Below, piece by piece: positions 6,512-8,080 of a stretch of 8,080 nt of DNA (position 1 is its first letter; each line of letters begins with the position of its first letter). The notes beneath the pieces were generated by a model. The model saw only the letters and a program-made list of their open reading frames with translations, was not told where the DNA came from and did no database searches. Origin of the DNA: Ferrovibrio sp035304305. GTDB taxonomy: Bacteria > Pseudomonadota > Alphaproteobacteria > Ferrovibrionales > Ferrovibrionaceae. Position numbers and translations under genes: made by a program. The DNA lies in assembly GCF_035304305.1 (NCBI RefSeq), contig NZ_DATGQG010000089.1, forward strand, positions 1 through 8,080, in the 5' to 3' direction.

Positions 6512-7623
6512 CCATGCGGCAGCAGATGCTGGCCTGGGTCGGCATTATCGCGGCCATCGTCGCGCTGCTCGTGCTGCTCAGCAACATCCTGCTGCCCTTC
6601 GTGGCCGGCATGGGCGTCGCCTATTTCCTCGATCCGGTGGCCGACCGGCTGGAGAAGCGTGGCATGTCACGCACGCTGGCCACCGTGCTGATCATGGTCG
6701 TCTTCTTTCTCGTCACCATCCTGGCGATTACACTGCTGGTGCCGGTGGTGATGAACCAGCTGGAAAGCTTCATCGAGCGGATGCCGCTGCTGGTGCAGGC
6801 TTTCAACGACCGCGTTCTGCCCTACGTGCAGGGCATCGCCGACCGCTTCAACATCGACCTGCGCAGCAACGTGCAGCAGGCGCTGGAAGACAACAAGGCG
6901 CAGGCGATGAGCATGATCGGAGACGTGGTCAACGGCCTGCTGGGCGGCGGCTGGGCGGTGTTTAACATGCTGTCGCTGGTGGTGATCACCCCGGTGGTGG
7001 GCTTCTATCTGCTGCGCGACTGGGATCACATGATGGCCCGCGTGGATGCCTATCTGCCGCGCGATCATGCCGAGACGATCCGCGAACAGGCGCGCGAGAT
7101 GGACCGCGTTCTGGCCGGCTTCGTGCGCGGCCAGATCCTGGTCTGCCTGTTTCTCGCTGCCTTCTACGGCCTGGGCCTGTCGCTGCTCGGCGTGCAGTTC
7201 GGCCTGTTCATCGGCGTCACCGCCGGCATGATCTCGTTCATCCCCTATGTCGGCAGCGTATTCGGCTTCATCGTCGCCATGGGCGTGGCGCTGGCGCAGT
7301 TCTGGCCGGACTATGTCTGGATCGGCCTGGTGGCCGCGGTTTTCGGACTTGGCCAGTTCATAGAGGGCAATTTCCTGCAGCCCAAGCTGGTCGGCGAGCG
7401 CGTCGGCCTGCATCCGGTCTGGGTGATCTTCGCGCTGCTCGCCGGCGGCGCGCTGTTCGGCTTCGTCGGCATCCTGATCGCGGTGCCGCTGTTCGCGGTC
7501 ATCGGCGTACTGATGCGCTTCGCCTTCACGCGCTACCGCGAAAGCTGGCTGTACCGGCCGGGCGAGCCGCCCGACAGCCCGCCGCCGCAGCCGGCGCCGA
7601 AGCAGAACCCGCCGAACGGATAA
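6508..7623 (+). CDS. AI-2E family (PerM-like) inner-membrane transporter
   Basis: Polytopic inner-membrane protein of 371 residues from the AI-2E transporter/PerM family. Members are proposed exporters or permeases, and some act as antiporters; the substrate here cannot be told. Hydrophobic segments lie near 8-42 (a hairpin), 56-81, 149-169, 205-229, 231-262, 268-284 and 304-338, about seven or eight helices. A soluble region at about 83-147 separates the third and fourth, as is typical. Conserved family motifs are present: IPYVGS (245-250), EGNFLQPKLVG (286-296), GLHP (300-303) and GILIAVP (321-327). The C-terminal tail (351-371) is very proline-rich and probably disordered. It begins within the stop of the DUF2066 gene (ATGA) and ends in TAATG overlapping the next gene, so it is the middle of a coupled operon. 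E. coli perM also lies close to hda, which supports a PerM-type assignment over an actual autoinducer-2 exporter. Confidence 0.9.
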   Translation: MTMRQQMLAWVGIIAAIVALLVLLSNILLPFVAGMGVAYFLDPVADRLEKRGMSRTLATVLIMVVFFLVTILAITLLVPVVMNQLESFIERMPLLVQAFNDRVLPYVQGIADRFNIDLRSNVQQALEDNKAQAMSMIGDVVNGLLGGGWAVFNMLSLVVITPVVGFYLLRDWDHMMARVDAYLPRDHAETIREQAREMDRVLAGFVRGQILVCLFLAAFYGLGLSLLGVQFGLFIGVTAGMISFIPYVGSVFGFIVAMGVALAQFWPDYVWIGLVAAVFGLGQFIEGNFLQPKLVGERVGLHPVWVIFALLAGGALFGFVGILIAVPLFAVIGVLMRFAFTRYRESWLYRPGEPPDSPPPQPAPKQNPPNG

Positions 7624-8080
7624 TGCCCGACCAGCTCAGCCTCGGCCTCACGCTGCCGGTATCCTACGCGCGTGAGGACTTTCTTGTTGCTCCCGGCAAC
7701 GCGGCGGCGCTTGCCTGGATCGATCGCTGGCCCGACTGGCCGAACGGCGTGCTGATCCTCTACGGCCAGGCGGGCAGCGGCAAAACCCATCTGGCGCAGA
7801 TCTGGGCCAGCCGGACCCCCGGCGCATTGGTGAGCGCCGGCGACGCCTTGACGACGGCGACGGTGGATGCGCTGGCGCAGCAGCCGCTGGCGCTGGATGA
7901 CGCCGACCGCGTCGGTGACCCGGCGGCCCTGTTTCACCCGATCAATCTGATGCGCGAGCGCGGCTTCAGCCTGCTGCTGACCGGTTCGGCCGCGCCGGCG
8001 CGCTGGACTTTCAGCCTGCCCGACCTGATGTCCCGGCTCAAGGCGATGCCGGCGCAGGAGATCGCAGCGCCCGACGATGC
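7623..8080 (+). CDS. hda: Hda-type DnaA homologue, regulatory inactivator of DnaA (3' end outside window)
   Basis: Hda is an AAA+ relative of DnaA's ATPase domain. On the beta sliding clamp it stimulates hydrolysis of DnaA-bound ATP after replication starts, preventing re-initiation. The first 152 codons are present; the usual 220-250 residues imply about 80 missing beyond the window. MPDQLSLGL at the N-terminus carries a hexameric clamp-binding motif QLSLGL (4-9), fitting QLxLxL; E. coli has QLSLPL. Walker A is GQAGSGKT (48-55), Walker B LALDDADR (89-96). LFHPINLMRERGFSLLLT (103-120) is the sensor I region, and LPDLMSRL (132-139) is the box VII region, whose Arg138 fits the arginine finger. 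No DNA-binding domain can be checked because DnaA's would lie beyond the window, but the N-terminal clamp motif and lack of DnaA's N-terminal domains favour Hda. The ATG overlaps the previous stop by one base (TAATG); only a weak GGA precedes it, so coupling to the transporter gene is likely. Confidence 0.92.
   Translation, partial: MPDQLSLGLTLPVSYAREDFLVAPGNAAALAWIDRWPDWPNGVLILYGQAGSGKTHLAQIWASRTPGALVSAGDALTTATVDALAQQPLALDDADRVGDPAALFHPINLMRERGFSLLLTGSAAPARWTFSLPDLMSRLKAMPAQEIAAPDD

Noticed and set aside
6667..7413. 248-codon open frame on the minus strand opposite the PerM-family gene
   Set aside because: His/Gln/Asp-rich composition is typical of the reverse reading of membrane-protein codons; the plus-strand gene is well supported.

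Overview
The window is a compact, GC-rich piece of a bacterial chromosome made almost entirely of housekeeping genes. Gene content and order suggest an alphaproteobacterium, possibly of the Rhodospirillales type. This is inferred from the pepA-holC pair, a YheS-type ABC-F ATPase, ndk, purN/purM, and a DUF2066-PerM-Hda string; no rRNA or other taxonomic marker is present. I see no mobile element, CRISPR array, tRNA, rRNA or large repeat, and no gap longer than about 105 bp without a gene.

Layout: (1) 1-1078, plus strand: the C-terminal 40% of leucyl aminopeptidase PepA, then holC, the chi subunit of DNA polymerase III. (2) 1080-3002, minus strand: a YheS-like ABC-F ATPase, convergent with holC and separated from it by one base. 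(3) A 104-bp divergent intergenic region (3003-3106) with a candidate promoter on each strand sharing one palindromic TATATA, followed by ndk (3107-3529, plus). (4) A strong hairpin at 3554-3582 that can end both ndk and the purine operon arriving from the other side. (5) 3591-5352, minus strand: purM-purN, consecutive steps of de novo purine synthesis, with one base between stop and start. (6) 5375-8080, plus strand, head-to-head with purM: a secreted DUF2066 protein, an AI-2E/PerM-family membrane protein and the first 152 codons of an Hda-type DnaA homologue. Their junctions are ATGA and TAATG overlaps, so they are probably one translationally coupled operon.

Functionally, the window joins replisome parts (HolC, Hda), nucleotide supply (PurM, PurN, Ndk), translation (YheS) and peptide turnover (PepA). 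E. coli and Pseudomonas also keep hda near purM/purN, so this is an old neighbourhood rather than a newly acquired island. I found no convincing previously undescribed system. The least explained parts are the DUF2066 protein coupled to PerM and Hda, and the two tight divergent start regions.
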